A stretch of 64,000 bases of DNA from Choristoneura fumiferana (GCF_025370935.1 NC_133486.1:8362935-8426934); one strand, 5' to 3'. Counted from the first letter of the stretch, positions 10,919 through 22,856 are shown. The notes: generated from the letters alone by a model not told the origin. Numbers and translations are program-made.

Positions 10919-11053
10919 TTATATTATTTCAGCCCTTTCAGCCTCAACGTCGTCAATGGCTTCACTGTCTTCTTTGACCTCACGGGCGTCTCGAGCGTCT
11001 GCCGCTTCAATGGCCTCACCAGCCTCGGCGCATGACGTCACAGCCCTAACCAA
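10919..11053 (-). CDS. Short Glu/Ala-rich minus-strand frame, unknown
   Basis: The minus strand is open over about 44 codons and reads CAEAGEAIEAADARDAREVK, then a DSEAIDDVEAERAEII tail and TAA. The GC content is locally high. It might be the end of a decayed transposon protein or a low-complexity chance frame. Confidence 0.2.
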   Translation of the reverse strand: MVRAVTSCAEAGEAIEAADARDAREVKEDSEAIDDVEAERAEII

Positions 11054-11139
11054 TTATTAGCAAAACTACCACTTTTTTATAGTTTAAATAGATGAATAGT
11101 TTTTCATATATATTTTTTTTGTTTTTTTTGCCAAAAAAC

Positions 11140-11450
11140 CAATCATAAGTTGATTGCTTAGTAGCGACATCTCTTGTCTGGGTGAGCGGTTGGTTCCGAA
11201 AGAGTGTGACGTCTCTCGATGAGAGCGGAACATAGATGTCGCTAGTGCTGCTGCATAAGTAGCGTAGTAGAAATAAGCAACCTGAGATATGTATGCATAG
11301 GAAAAAATCGTGTCTAGATTCCTGTCCAGCGGTGGTGTAGGGGTTATAGCACGCAGCACGGATTGCTGAGCACCTGGGTTCGATTCCCAGCGCTGGTCTC
11401 TTTTTCTGGTTTTTCTGTGCATCCATGTCTCAGTTTGTATTTTCGATAAA
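11140..11450 (+). repeat. tRNA-derived SINE (family S1), + copy
   Basis: The tRNA-like part is 11326-11396: CCAGCG at the 5' side pairs with CGCTGG at the 3' side, and box B reads GGTTCGATTCC. The body carries GAGCGGTTGGTTCC and ATAGATGTCGCTAG blocks upstream and TTTTTCTGGTTTTTCTGTGC downstream. Other copies lie at 12030-12345, 15395-15655, 30300-30415 and in the palindrome at 39733-40419. Confidence 0.75.
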
Positions 11451-11497
11451 AAAGATACGTCAATTTAAAGAATTTCAATGAACACTGTTAGTTTAAC

Positions 11498-11618
11498 GTT
11501 GGCCGGCCTCCCACTAGGTGGCTCTAAGTGGCGAGTTGTCATTCATTGTGGTGTTCTAAGGGAGGCATTTGTTCAGCAGTGGACGTTTTCCGGCTGATGA
11601 TGAGATGATGATGAAATG
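11498..11618 (+). mobile_element. RTE-like 3' tail remnant
   Basis: GGCCTCCCACTAGGTGG, TTGTTCAGCAGTGGACG and a TGATGATGAGATGATGATG tail match the last part of the element at 12987-15008, with an internal deletion. Confidence 0.7.
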
Positions 11619-12029
11619 CAGAACCAACGTGAGTTAACCTCACATTACTGGTGAAGCATACCCAATAGAGTCCAGCTTATAGGTTGGAGGGTGTTAAGGG
11701 CGCCGCGCGCCTGGTTCTCTTGGTCCTCTTGAAATAGATTGTCGGCAAATACAGGGAAAACACAGTACATATCCATGAAGTAGATGAGACTAGCATCGGT
11801 ACTCCGATTTTATGTTCAGACGGTGCTTTATTCAGGCACCGTAAAGGACCGGAGTGCCACCATAGCCACGACTCTCTTATTGAAATCACATATCAAGAGG
11901 TTCAGAAGTAGCATTCATTACAAAATATACGCGCACCGGTCTCCATCCACACCAACCAGCGCTGTCCCTTTTGGAATAACTTGAACTGCTTCTTCGGCCA
12001 CGTTTTGTTTGACCACACTGACAACTCAA

Positions 12030-12345
12030 AACAATATCGAAAATACAAACTGAAATATAGATGCACAGAAAAACCAGAAAAATAAGACCAGCGCTGGGAA
12101 TCGAACCCAGGTCCTCGGCATTCCGTGCCGTGTGCTATACCGCTACACCACCGCTGGACAACGATACAGACACGAATTTCTCCTATGCACCTCATATCTC
12201 AGCTTGTGTTATTTCTTATTTAGCCACTTAAGCAGCGACACTAGCGACATCTATGCCGTAGCCCTCATCGAGATACTTTTCGGCACTCCATCGGAACTAA
12301 CCGCTCACCCGGACAAGAGATATCGTTTTTAAGCAATCAAATTAA
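12030..12345 (-). repeat. tRNA-derived SINE (family S1), - copy
   Basis: The tRNA-like part is 12088-12157 on the minus strand, with box B complement GGAATCGAACC and CCAGCG/CGCTGG stem. The body includes CGACATCTATGCCGTAGCCC, which is absent from the shortest copies. Confidence 0.75.
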
Positions 12346-12359
12346 TTTATTAGATAAGT

Positions 12360-12986
12360 CTTATAAATTACTGACTTCGTCCGCGAGCACAGCTAGTAAA
12401 TAATATAAAAAAAAACTTTATTTATATACTCTCACACAGGCTTATACTCGATTACAATATTTGTCAGTCTATTGAATTTAAACCGGCCGGTGTGAGAGCT
12501 CGGTGTCCGTACTAGGAAGACCTTGCGAAGACCTGTAGGTACGACAGATCACCAAGCCCCCGCCCCGGTAGGGCAGCAAAAAGCGAACTGATTAAATAAA
12601 TGTAAATTTTTCGAGTCAATGATGATTGATTGGAAATCGAATACAGCAGCAAAGTGTGTTAAGCTCATCTTCAAGTGTAGATTGAATGATAGTAAAAGTA
12701 CAGTCAGCAAAATGTACACTGGACAAAAACCTTGAAATTAAAAAATCTAATTATGAACAAAACAGAAGATAAATGAAAACCTAAGTTCTTGCAAGCAGTA
12801 ATATCTTTTTTTTTGGGTTGAGTCGCCTTTGGGACCAAGACATTAGGTCCATGCTTTTGTTTACTTGTTACAGTAATATATTTAATAATAGTACATAGTG
12901 TATTAAGGGAAATAAATAAGAAATTACGAACCTGAACCTATTAGACGTCCGATACCGGAGATATTCCAGAATAGTTTTAAAACACC
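12360..12986. other. Repeat-like intron sequence
   Basis: Contains a partial MITE block (12890-12975) related to 4928-5053. The rest is not recognised. Confidence 0.35.
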
Positions 12987-15008
12987 TAATATAACAGAGA
13001 ATGCAAAACAGCGGACGAGATCAACAACGGGCTGGTAGAAACTGTTCAGGCCGTGGGGTCCCAGTTCTTCAAGACTCCGCGCCGGAAAAGACCTCAGAAG
13101 CTCTCCAATGAAACCATTAAATTAATGGAACTTCGGAACGAGATGAGGCTGCAATCTTCAACTGACATGTCGGAATATGGCAGACTTAATAGGCGAATCT
13201 CAAAATCCATGCGACACGATGTGCGTGCCTTTAATACTGCACGTATTAAGGAAGCAATTGAGCGGAACCAGGGCTCTAAAGTGTTTGCAAAGAATTCGTC
13301 TATTGGGAAAAGCCAAATGACTAAGTTGAAGATCGACGATGGCAGTATCATCTCATCGAAACCGGAGTTGTTGAGAGAGCTCGAAAGGTTTTACGAACAG
13401 TTATATGCCTCGACACAGAAGCCCGTTGTAGGTGCAGCTCAAGATACCAGAGCTAAACTAACCCGTCATTACACTGAAGACATCCCAGATATCAGCCTGT
13501 ACGAGATTAGAGTGGCTCTCAAACAACTTAAAAACAACAAGGCTCCGGGGGATGACGGAATCACGACAGAACTTCTGAGAGCGGGTGGTAAACCGGTACT
13601 TGTAGTCCTCCAGAGGTTATTTAATTCCGTCATACTCGAGGGTACCACGCCGGAAGCATGGCACAGGAGTGTGGTGGTGCTCTTCTTCAAAAAAGGCGAC
13701 AATACCTTATTGAAGAACTATAGACCCATCTCACTCCTGAGTCATGTATACAAGTTGTTTTCGAGGGTCATTACGAATCGTCTCGAGCGAAGATTTGATG
13801 ATTTCCAGCCTCCCGAACAAGCTGGATTCCGTAAAGGCTTTAGCACCATAGACCACATTCACACGCTCCGCCAGATTATACAGAAGACCGAGGAGTATAA
13901 TCGGCCACTATGTTTAGCGTTTGTGGACTATGAAAAAGCCTTCGATTCAATCGAGACCTGGGCTGTACTGCAGTCCCTTCAGCGATGCCATATTGACTAT
14001 AGATACATCGAGGTGTTAAAGAGTTTGTACAGCAGCGCCACTATGTCGATCCGGTTGCAGGACGAGAGTACACAACCAATCCAACTGCAGCGAGGTGTGA
14101 GACAGGGAGACGTTATTTCTCCGAAACTGTTCACAAATGCGTTGGAGGACGTTTTCAAGCTCTTGGACTGGAACAGGTTCGGCATCAATATCAACGGCGA
14201 GTACATCACCCATCTTCGTTTTGCCGATGATATAGTCATAATGGCGGAGTCGCTGGAGGGGCTCAATACTATGCTCAGTGACCTCAGTATCGTCTCCCAA
14301 CAGGTGGGTCTTAAGATGAACATGGACAAGACTAAAATCATGTCAAATGTCCATGTCACACCCGTGCCGGTTATCGTTGGGAACGATGTACTCGAAGTTG
14401 TTGACCACTATGTTTACCTTGGACAAGTTGTCCAGTTGGGTAGGTCCAACTTCGACAAAGAGGTCGCCCGAAGAATCCAACTCGGATGGGCAGCGTTCGG
14501 GAAACTTCGTGATGTCTTCTCGTCCAATATTCCGCAGTGCCTGAAGACTAGAGTCTTCGACCAGTGTGTGTTGCCAGTGATGACTTATGGCGCTGAGACG
14601 TGGTCCTTAACTGTTGGCCTCTTAGAGAGGCTCAAAGTCACGCAACGAGCTATGGAGAGAGCTATGCTTGGAGTTTCTTTGCGCGATAGAATCCGGAATA
14701 CGGAAATTCGTCGAAGAACTAAAGTCACTGACATAGCTGGAAAAATATGCAAATTGAAGTGGCAATGGGCAGGCCACATCGCTCGAAGAACAGATAACCG
14801 TTGGGGGAGAAAAGTCCTCGAGTGGCGACCACGAACCGGAAGACGAAGCGTTGGCAGGCCTCCCACCAGGTGGACTGACGACATCGTGAGAGTAGCGGGA
14901 AACCGGTGGATGCAAGTGGCAAGTTGTCGTTCATTGTGGCGTTCTAAGGGGGAGGCCTTTGTCCAGCAGTGGACGTCTTCGGGCTGATGATGATGATGAT
15001 GATGATGA
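12987..15008 (+). mobile_element. 5'-truncated RTE-like retrotransposon with open RT frame
   Basis: One frame stays open from about 12987 to 14987. It encodes RT motifs in order: NNKAPGDDGI, NYRPISLLS (about residue 221 counted from 13053), QAGFRKGFSTIDHI, VDYEKAFDS (about 289), VRQGDVISP, and the catalytic FADDIVIMAE (about 389). The C-terminal GHIARRTDNRWGRKVLEWRP, RWTDDIVRVAGNRWMQ and VQQWTSSG end follow, then (GAT)n. The endonuclease domain expected at the N-terminus is missing and no start codon is convincing, so this is a truncated insertion. The lack of stops suggests it is young. It ends 35 bp before exon D. Confidence 0.88.
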
Positions 15009-15043
15009 ACAGAGAATTGTAACAGATGTTTGTTTTCCTTCAG

Positions 15044-15197
15044 TTCCTGTGAATATTGAGCCACCAATACGGGGAACATTGGAAGTAATGGTAGGTCAGG
15101 ACGCGCTGCTTCCTTGCCGAGCCGATGGATTTCCCCCGCCAGTGCTGTCATGGGTCTATCATAGCAAGGATCCCAAAAAAGCACCTAAGACATTTAG
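15044..15197 (+). CDS. Exon D: first half of Ig3
   Basis: The acceptor is TTTTCCTTCAG. The two leading bases complete an Ile codon with exon C. The exon encodes PVNIEPPIRG, then GQDALLPCRADGFPPPVLSW with the first Cys, the GxPxP turn and the core Trp. It ends with a lysine-rich C-C' loop and a TTTAG|GTAAGT donor in phase 2. A 2-kb RTE-like retrotransposon ends in (GAT)n at about 15008, only 35 bp before this acceptor. The acceptor signal survives intact. Confidence 0.88.
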
Positions 15198-15394
15198 GTA
15201 AGTTCTGTTTTATGTTTCTTCTGATCTTTAATATGGTACTTAAAACTATTATAGTACCCGAGGCTTATCTACCACGCTAACAAAATGCGTAATAAACGAG
15301 TGCGAGCGGGTAGTTCGAGAAGTGCCGGTACTAATAATAAATAAATGGTGCGGGTTATAATTACACCGTTCCTTTTCTTCCGTAGATGTTGTAA

Positions 15395-15655
15395 GAGGCG
15401 TAGTAGAAATAAGCAACCTGAGATATGTATGCATAGGAAAAATTCGTGTCTAGATTCCTGTCCAGCGGTGGTGTAGGGGTTATAGCACGCAGCACGGATT
15501 GCTGAGGACCTGGGTTCAATTCCCAGCGCTGGTTTTTCTGTACATCCATGTCTCAGTTTGTATTTTCGATATGGTTTCACGGGATACCCGTAAAAGTAAC
15601 AAATTTGGAGTTGAAATAAAAAATACAAAAAGACTCCAAAAAACCAATTACAGGG
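15395..15655 (+). repeat. tRNA-derived SINE (family S1), + copy, 5'-shortened
   Basis: The tRNA-like part is 15462-15532. The 3' body, with CACGGGATACCCGTAAAAG and AATACAAAAAGACTCC, matches the tail seen in the right arm of the palindrome at 40050-40419. Confidence 0.75.
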
Positions 15656-15792
15656 TGAAAGTCGCTATAAATGTATGAAGTTGGGTTTTTTGGAAAACAA
15701 GCACATAGACAATCTATAATGTTTATTTGCAAGAAATCACAGGCTGAAACTGACAAAAAACGAGTAAGAATTTGTAACATTTCAAGGTATTA

Positions 15793-15942
15793 CTGGCACG
15801 TGAGGTATCCCATCTTAGACCTCTAGGTTGGCAACGCGTCTGTAATACCCCTGGTGTTGTAGATGTTTATGGGCGGTGGTGATCTCTTACCATCAGGAGA
15901 CCCACTTGCTCGTTTGCCATCCAGTCGAATAAAAAAAAAGGT
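15793..15942 (+). repeat. Common lepidopteran SINE tail (family S2)
   Basis: GAGGTATCCCATCTTAGACC, GGTTGGCAACGCGTCTG, then GATCTCTTACCATCAGGAGA and TTGCTCGTTTGCCATCCAGT followed by poly(A). Other copies are at 32496-32770, 32818-32905 and 49637-49721. Confidence 0.75.
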
Positions 15943-17190
15943 TTTGACTAAGAAAGATTTTAAGTGAGGTTCCGGACCAAAAAGCTTTATTGGCCTGCAC
16001 TTCCCTAGAGTTGAAGCTTATTGCCCGGAGAGTAGGGAGGACTCATAGCTCGCGTGCAGATTCCAGCAGCGTCATCAGTCTTGAGGACCAAAGAGAGCAG
16101 GTAGCCGCCTGCCCAGAAGGTCACGCCGTAAGTTTCTTGGTTGTGCCGTAGGGAGCTATCCTGCGCTTAAGAGACACGACTGTAGAGAAGTACAGGAAGT
16201 GTCTCGCCGTACAAAGCCGCCCATGTTTGGGGTTAGGATTTCGTATGACGACCGTTGACAGCGAGGAGCTTTTCAGAATGATAATCTGATCCATCGATCT
16301 CGTACCTGCTCCATGAAGCTCGTAGGGAACCAATGCCATCACCTCAAACTGGTTTAAAATCTTGAAGTTGTTTTCAAGTCGTTGTAGGTGAGAACAATCG
16401 CTCGCGCTGTCCGGGGCCAAACAAAGTTGTTTTCGTTTAGAGAGGCATAGCTAGGTCTTCGTCGTTCAGAACGCGATCGGTGTCCAGATATTTACTTGAG
16501 AAAGGGTTGCAATATAAACACAGACAGAGTACTGCTACTTTACTAGAGTTATAGAGTTAATTCGGAGCTCAATATTTTTCGCAATGTAAAACAATAAGAA
16601 TATTTGTCACAAGGAAAGATGAAAGTTACTGCCGCTGATAAAGTGTGATACGTCAGATTGCGGCCATTGCGGGCCCGAATCGAATTACGAAGTATGATCC
16701 GCGCGTAAATTGTGACGAATTCTTATCTTATCCTCACTGAATAATAGTGAATAAAGTACAGCTTGGGACCGTCTACGTCATCTTTTTGAAAGTCAAATGA
16801 AGGTCATTGCTTATTGTTGATGTAATAAATTACTACAGGAAACTACTTAGAAAGTATTTGTCTCGAAATGGTTCTCGATTTACTATAATACATTGTAAAA
16901 AAATAGACGACCCCAAAAAATTATTTGCTCATATTACAGGCCACACCCGGTATAATGTCCGATACCGAATCGTTATACCCAGTGTGCGCACTTGCATACA
17001 TCTTGGTTTTATCGGCCGGTAAAAGAAGTCTGCCGTCTGCGGGGGCCACGCGGGGGCTCTTAAGGTTCCTGTTCTTTTTTCGAGATAAAAAGTATCCTGA
17101 ATGTTATTCCATTTCTAATCTAATAAGTAAGGCAAGTGCCTAAGGAGGCGAAGCCACAGCCGCCAGCTGGTGTTTAACGAATTCCTATTT
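15943..17190. other. Intron sequence, nothing recognised
   Basis: A 99-codon minus-strand frame at 16121-16420 has no recognisable motif. No Ig or nuclease exon is visible. Confidence 0.35.
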
Positions 17191-17198
17191 GTTTTCAG

Positions 17199-17323
17199 TC
17201 CAAGTGCCAGACCGGAGATTTTGGCATTGCCAGGAATTCAGCTGGAGCAGGATGGATACTACACGTGTGTAGCAAAGAACGCAGGAGGCTCCAAAAATAT
17301 AACCTACGAAGTCATAGTATTTG
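17199..17323 (+). CDS. Exon E: second half of Ig3
   Basis: The acceptor is TTGTTTTCAG. The leading base completes Ser with exon D. The exon encodes PSARPEILALPGIQLEQDGYYTCVAKNAGG and a G strand ending in EVIVF. The D-x-G-x-Y-x-C motif and the following A-K-N-x-G are the classic F-strand and F-G turn of I-set domains. The donor TTTG|GTATAG is weaker than the others but leaves phase 1, which matches exon F exactly. Confidence 0.87.
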
Positions 17324-17339
17324 GTATAGTATAATATGG

Positions 17340-17580
17340 GCTAGTCATAGTATATGGGACCGACCCTATTACTGAGACTGCTATATGCCTCTGTCTGTCT
17401 GTCCGTCTGTCTGTCACAGGGCTCTATCTCTTTAGCCGTAAAAGTTAGACACTTGAAATTTTCAGATATTATGTAATTACTGTGGCCACTATAATAATAA
17501 ATACTAAAAATAAAATAAAGGGGGCCGTCATACAAGAAACGTGTTTTTTTCAGCGTTTTTTGGTTGCTATTAGGCGTGTT
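17340..17580. repeat. Dispersed repeat with TCTG/GTCT microsatellite
   Basis: Contains CTGTCTGTCTGTCCGTCTGT, a GGCTCTATCTC block and a CATACAAGAAACGTGTTTTT block. Related blocks occur at 20560-20610, 20720-20760 and 57700-57845. Confidence 0.5.
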
Positions 17581-17674
17581 TAGCCGTTGCTAGGCGACTG
17601 TCGCCTAGCCACGGCTAGCTATGTCGTTTGAATATTTACCTTTAAGTTTGCGATTTTGATGATGTTTTATAAAA

Positions 17675-19012
17675 GCTTCGATACTTAGATGAATGATTGT
17701 CTCGCGCGCTCGCTCGACTAGATACCGCCGGCGTACTTGTCAAATGCGGCAACAAATAGTACGCCGAAATCGGCGTACCTGAGCCCGAGGCGAGTCAGTC
17801 GCGTTGCAAACTGTGTGTAATGTGCATGTCCCGAATTTTTGTTAAATTTTGGTCATAAACCGAAGTAAAATGCCAGTTTTCGCAGTGAAGCTGTTTAATA
17901 ATAATACTACAAGAAATAAAAAGGACACTGGGATCACATACCATCAGTAAATATCGTATAATTTCGAAATTACAAAATAAAATAACATGAACCCTAAACG
18001 CCATTCTGTGTTGCCGCGTACACAAGAATCAAATTCCCCGTGGTTGAGATTTTAATAAATTGAATGTTATTGTTATCATCATTAAATGATGATAAATTTT
18101 AATAACTTATTTTATTTAAGTATCTAACGTAATAATTATATATACATAACCTAGTTCTATATTATTTAATGTTTATCTTTGTGATATTATACACTGAAGG
18201 TGTATAAATTGTTACCCGACACTATTTAATTAAGGGGTGAATGTGTCTTAAAATTAAAAATGTTTTTCGTCTTCCCAGTCAAAAGCCCGATCAGCTGATT
18301 TACTTAGGTATTACGGGAAACGAAAAAATTGTTTTTTCGTATTTCTACCCATTTTCCTGAAATGTTAACTTTTTACCCGACTGCCCGAAGGAGGGTTATG
18401 TTTTTCAAGCGTATGTATGTAAGTATGTATGTATGCATGTACCTATGTATGTATATTTTGTAAAAAAATATTTTTATTTTAGTCTTAATTAACCTGTACA
18501 TTATTATTAGGTTTAACTATAGGTGCAACGTGTTAAGTACGCAAAACTTCTTAGTTGGTGACTCAGTCCATGAATTTTCAGTAATAATTTGTAAATATTG
18601 AATGTCCTTAAATATATATATATTTTAATTAAAAGTGAGGCCTGATCATTGATATACCTACATCATACCTACCATTTTTTTAAAGAAGAAACTTACGCCT
18701 AACCTATACACAAACATATTAATATATTCACTCTTAATTACTTCTTAATTTCTAAGTATTTCCCAAGATACATTTTGTAACCAGTAACTTAATAGACCAC
18801 AGAATAATTTATTTTCCCAATAATTCGGGTAACAGTGTAGCAGCTGGCAACACAATTCGTCACGCACACTAGCATCCTTGCAAATTGTCTGACACCGTTC
18901 TTACGCACACTACAATATTGAGTTGCCGCATTCACGAACGTTTTGTTTTTAGTTAGGGCGGTATCTAGTCGAGCGAGCGCGCGAGACCAATCATTCATTT
19001 AAGCTTCGATAA
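17675..19012. mobile_element. 1.3-kb element bounded by about 42-bp inverted repeats
   Basis: The left end at 17689-17729, with CTCGCGCGCTCGCTCGACTA and GATACCGCC, is inverted at 18958-18999 with one inserted base. The interior shows no transposase frame; it is AT-rich with a (TATG)n stretch at 18412-18450. Probably a non-autonomous DNA element. Confidence 0.6.
18408..18456. repeat. (TATG)n microsatellite
   Basis: Imperfect TATG repeats following a CCCGACTGCCCGAAGGAGGG block, which recurs in reverse at about 42880. Confidence 0.7.
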
Positions 19013-19477
19013 TTATATGTAATATAGTGACTGTCTGATTGTGTGGTTTATGCGTTTATGTGCAAAATTTATGAACCACAAACCTCAATGAAGCCAACTT
19101 TCATAAAGCGCTCGCCAAATTCGCACCGTCACTAATCACTATGTTTACCTATTGTTTTTTACACTAAAAAATTCATGCTAAGTATTTAACACTATATAGG
19201 TTTATAATACAGTTTAAAATGTATTCACACTAGTCTAGTTTCTTATTATTTAATTACACAATATACGAAGTCCGCCTAATTTCCCGTGAATGAACCGCGC
19301 TGACAGCCGTTTTTTTAAGCCACGCGCGGTGCGAGACAATGGTTTTCAGGCACAATCAGCCAGAACCAAAGAGGATGAAAATTCAAATTGTTTTTTTTTA
19401 TTCGAAATACTTGCAGAAGTGCTTACATTTCAGCGATATTTTTAGAAGCATTTCTTTAGTTTGCCCTGTTTGTTTAT

Positions 19478-20170
19478 TTATTTATATTTATTGTTTGTTT
19501 GTGTCAAATCTTGGAAGCTGAATTGGACCCACTTGCATGTTCGATCGACTTGAAACTTGGCATACTTATGTAAATTTGGTGACAGTGCAATATTCTGGTA
19601 TTGACATCTTGGTGGTCCTGCCAGGATCGTCTCTGCATGAGAGAACTCCTCAATAGTTAATAGTACCGACTTGAAATTTGGTACAGATATGTAGTTTAGA
19701 TGACAATGCAAAGTACATTCAACAAAAAGTACATTTAGCAAAAATAGCTTGTATCTAACAAAAAATCTTATTAAAAATTTATTACAAGCATTATATTTAT
19801 TTGCAGTGTAATGTAACTATGTTTGCTCGGGTGGAATCTTTCAACTCAAATTTGAAGTGGATATCTTCAACCGATTGAGCTGAAATTTTACACGCATGTA
19901 TAAATCCGATGACAATGCAATATTATTATGACATGGAGTTGATCTGATGATAAAGCTAGCGGGTGACCATAGGAACTCTGTGATAAACGACTCGACTGCA
20001 TCGAGTTTGGACTCGTCTGATTTGTCTTGAAGAGTACTTTAGTAACCAGGGGCATAAAGTGGGCAGCAAAAAAAAAACTTATATTAGAAGAATTTTAAGA
20101 AAAACTTTTACTGAACTGTTTACGGAACCCTTTATGTACGAGTCCGACTCGCACTTTACCAGTTTTTTTT
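19478..20170. repeat. Dispersed repeat (family D1), first copy
   Basis: The part 19478-19745, with TTGACTTGAAA-like and GAACTCCTCAAT blocks, is shared with 25940-26165. The end at about 20130-20165 (ACGAGTCCGACTCGCACTTT followed by poly(T)) is a common lepidopteran repeat end and recurs at 20780-20820. Confidence 0.6.
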
Positions 20171-20968
20171 AATTAATCCGCTTACTGGAAGTGAAATTAT
20201 GAAGTCGTTTTTTATAAACGCTTAATTTACAAAGGTTTATAAAGAACTGGCCACTTTTCACATAATTTTGTATGGAGAAAATGGAGAAGTGATCCGTTAT
20301 TTTGGCTCTCATCAATGTGTACAACGTCACGTCCTACCCTCTACTACCTGGACAAAGATGAATATATACTTCATACCAAATGCCACAGTATTAACGAAGA
20401 AATGACTGATTTACGATTTAATTCTTCGAAACAGCCTGTAATGTACATACATAATTAAGTATATAATTTTAAGTTTACGTATCCAAAAGGTAAAAACGGG
20501 ACCTTATTACTAACTAAAACAACAAATAGTAAAAACAAAATAAAATAAATAATTAAGGAGGTCTCCCATACAACAAACGTTGTTTTTTTTTTTTGCTGTT
20601 TTTTTGCTCGATATTAATAACGGCACCAGGTAGACGCTTTCAAATTAAATATTCATAGAATATTGAGTCGTATATTTACTTTAAAAATAAAAAATAAATT
20701 AAAATAAAATATTTATATAAGGGGGCTCCCATACAACAAACGTGTTTTTTTTGCTAATGTTGTATAGATAATGGCACGGAACCCTTCGTGCGCGAGTCCG
20801 ACTCCCACTTGGCCTGTTTCATATTTTTTATGTTCATGTTATCAAGAAATTTAAAATTAGAACAGCCTAGAGACTGAACTCTTCCTCGGATTTCGGTCAT
20901 TGTGCAGAGAGTAGAGCCACGTTGTAGACGTATTCACATTAAAATAAACTTATGTTTTTTGTTTGTAG

Positions 20969-21106
20969 CATCGCCGTTTATACAGTTTACCATGAAACAA
21001 TTCCGGGCTGTCTCAGGTGATATGATGCTCCGGGTACCATGCTATGCATCAGGGAACCCAAAACCTACAATCACTTGGACAACGAACGGATTAGATATCG
21101 CTACAG
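20969..21106 (+). CDS. Exon F: first half of Ig4
   Basis: The acceptor is TTGTTTGTAG. The two leading bases complete an Ala codon with exon E. The exon encodes SPFIQFTMKQFRAVSGDM, then LRVPCYASGNPKPTITW with first Cys, GxPxP turn and core Trp, and then TTNGLDIAT. The donor ACAG|GTGAAC leaves phase 1, unlike the phase-2 breaks inside Ig2 and Ig3. No second half for this domain could be found downstream before exon G. A reverse-oriented RTE tail, starting with (ATC)n, begins within about 10 bp of the donor. Confidence 0.85.
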
Positions 21107-21470
21107 GTGAACGTTATTATCATCACCATTATCACCATCAATACCAGCCTCAGTTGCTTCGGTAGGAAGCGGCCGGCATCCACCGTAAACCCGCGGCTTT
21201 AACCAGGTCATCCGTCCATACCGCCTGTGACGACGTCCTACGCTATGTTTGCCGATCCGCTGTCTACATTCGAGAACTTTTCGACCGCAACGGCCATTTG
21301 TTCTCAGTGCTACATATAATGTGGCCTCTATTGCCACTTTAACGAGCTAATTCGTTTGGCTACGTCGGTGATCCTCGTTGTTCTACGTATCTTCTCATTT
21401 CTGATTCGATCCCTTAGACAAACAAAACCCTAAACATAGCTCTGTAGCTTAATAGGAGTTTTTAATGATT
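21107..21470 (-). mobile_element. Reverse-oriented RTE-like 3' tail directly after exon F
   Basis: On the minus strand this reads as the C-terminal RT tail in broken frames: ALRTNGRCGRKVLECRQRIG, KHSVGRR. A region at 21361-21430 corresponds to the SLRDRIRNEEIRR-type motif. The (ATC)n at 21113-21145 is its (GAT)n tail. The element touches the donor site of exon F. Confidence 0.75.
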
Positions 21471-22160
21471 GACTGTTAATTACATCCTTACTATACGAGT
21501 GCTTATTAATATTAATAATGCGAAAGTAACTTTTCCGAGTTGTTTATCTATTTGTTACCTTTTCACGTCTAAACTATGTCTAAACCGCTACGTCGATTTA
21601 GATACATTTTTAGATGGAGATACATACAATACAATACAAATTACTATTCTTTATCGCACGCCACAAAAGGATATAATAATAATTTAGCGATAAACAATGT
21701 CCTTGCAAACGGGGTCGCAGGTGACGGCTAGTTTTGATATCCCACTAATTAAGCCATTGCATAAAGCAGACTTGTGCACATTGCTCACTAATAAACAGTA
21801 CCTGAGCGACCGAGCTATGTATGCTCGGAGTTCTTTTTTTGTTAAATAGTGTTTGTTTTTAAATAGGTTATAATGTAGAAATTACCAACGTTATTACACG
21901 TGAGATAAAACTAAGCTGGATCAATGTTCTTCCCCAAAAACCCCCCAATCATTTTTAGAGCCTTTTCCGAGATCTACGAAATAAATTAATTTAAAGATAT
22001 CTATGTATCTCATCTAATACCTTTTTTACAGTCCAGTAGTAACTTTAATGTAGGTACCTTTTTCTAATTATTGTTAAGAATGGATTTTCATTCACTCAGT
22101 TCAAATAATGTATCGAAGAATTTAAATTTTGAATGTAAGAAAATTGCAGTGCCCTGACAG
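21471..22160. other. Repeat-like intron sequence
   Basis: Contains small pieces resembling lepidopteran repeats (ACTATGTCTAAACCG and GAGCGACCGAGCTATGTATG). No Ig half was found. Confidence 0.35.
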
Positions 22161-22432
22161 GGTATCATGTACCTACTGGCATGTTTACTTTAAGATCTAC
22201 AATAATTGTACGAATGAACATGATGCAATAAATGAATATTATGAATATATGAGTAGTCCAGTAGCCTATATGATATATGTACATTTAACAGCTCACTTTA
22301 TAGCTCGCAAACACGATAACAATGTAACACATTACGGTACTTATGTGTATTTCATAGTAGGTACGATACGAATTTTTAGAATATTCATTCCCGGCGTGCT
22401 GAAACGACAATCGGACCAAAATTAAATTGAAC
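22161..22432. repeat. Dispersed repeat (family D2), first copy
   Basis: The end, with ATGTACATTTAACAGC and GGCGTGCTGAAACGACAATC, matches 35975-36120. The 98-codon frame in it has no known motif. Confidence 0.5.
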
Positions 22433-22856
22433 AATGAGAATGCGTTATTCATGACATTAATGAGGTGTTTTTTTCTCTAAATACGCAGAAAACGCTTACA
22501 TTTTTTAAGTATGAAAAAACGCCACAATATTGCAGCAAGTCGGACATGACGAGGATGACGTTTTAATTTTTTTAATATGTGGGGTTGGGTTACTGGCAAC
22601 TAAGAATCGACTCGTTTAAAAAAAAATAAGTATGTCATTTACCATCAGGCGATCAGTTTGCTCGTTTGCCCTCTATACCATAAAAAAAAAACAAAAGAAA
22701 AACTAAAATCGGCGGGAGAGGGGACTATTAATTTTATTTCTAATCGGGTCCGTATTACCATGTCGGTAATTATTCGGGTCGGCAAAGAGTGTCACACGGC
22801 GGGACCAACGCAGTCATTGGATTGTTATTGTTTGTTTTGTGATAAATATTTTTTAT

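Noticed and set aside
11326..11396. tRNA gene
   Set aside because: Part of a dispersed SINE with shared flanks in several copies; the stems are imperfect and there is no sensible anticodon loop shared between copies.
16121..16420. 99-codon minus-strand frame as a gene
   Set aside because: No motif, no splice or start context; likely chance or decayed repeat.
21820..21860. Tyr-x-Cys (TAT GTA TGC) as the missing Ig second half
   Set aside because: It lies in a repeat-like GAGCGACCGAGC block, is followed by a stop and has no splice signals or Ig context.
22129..22425. 98-codon frame as a gene
   Set aside because: Its end is a dispersed repeat shared with 35960-36130.
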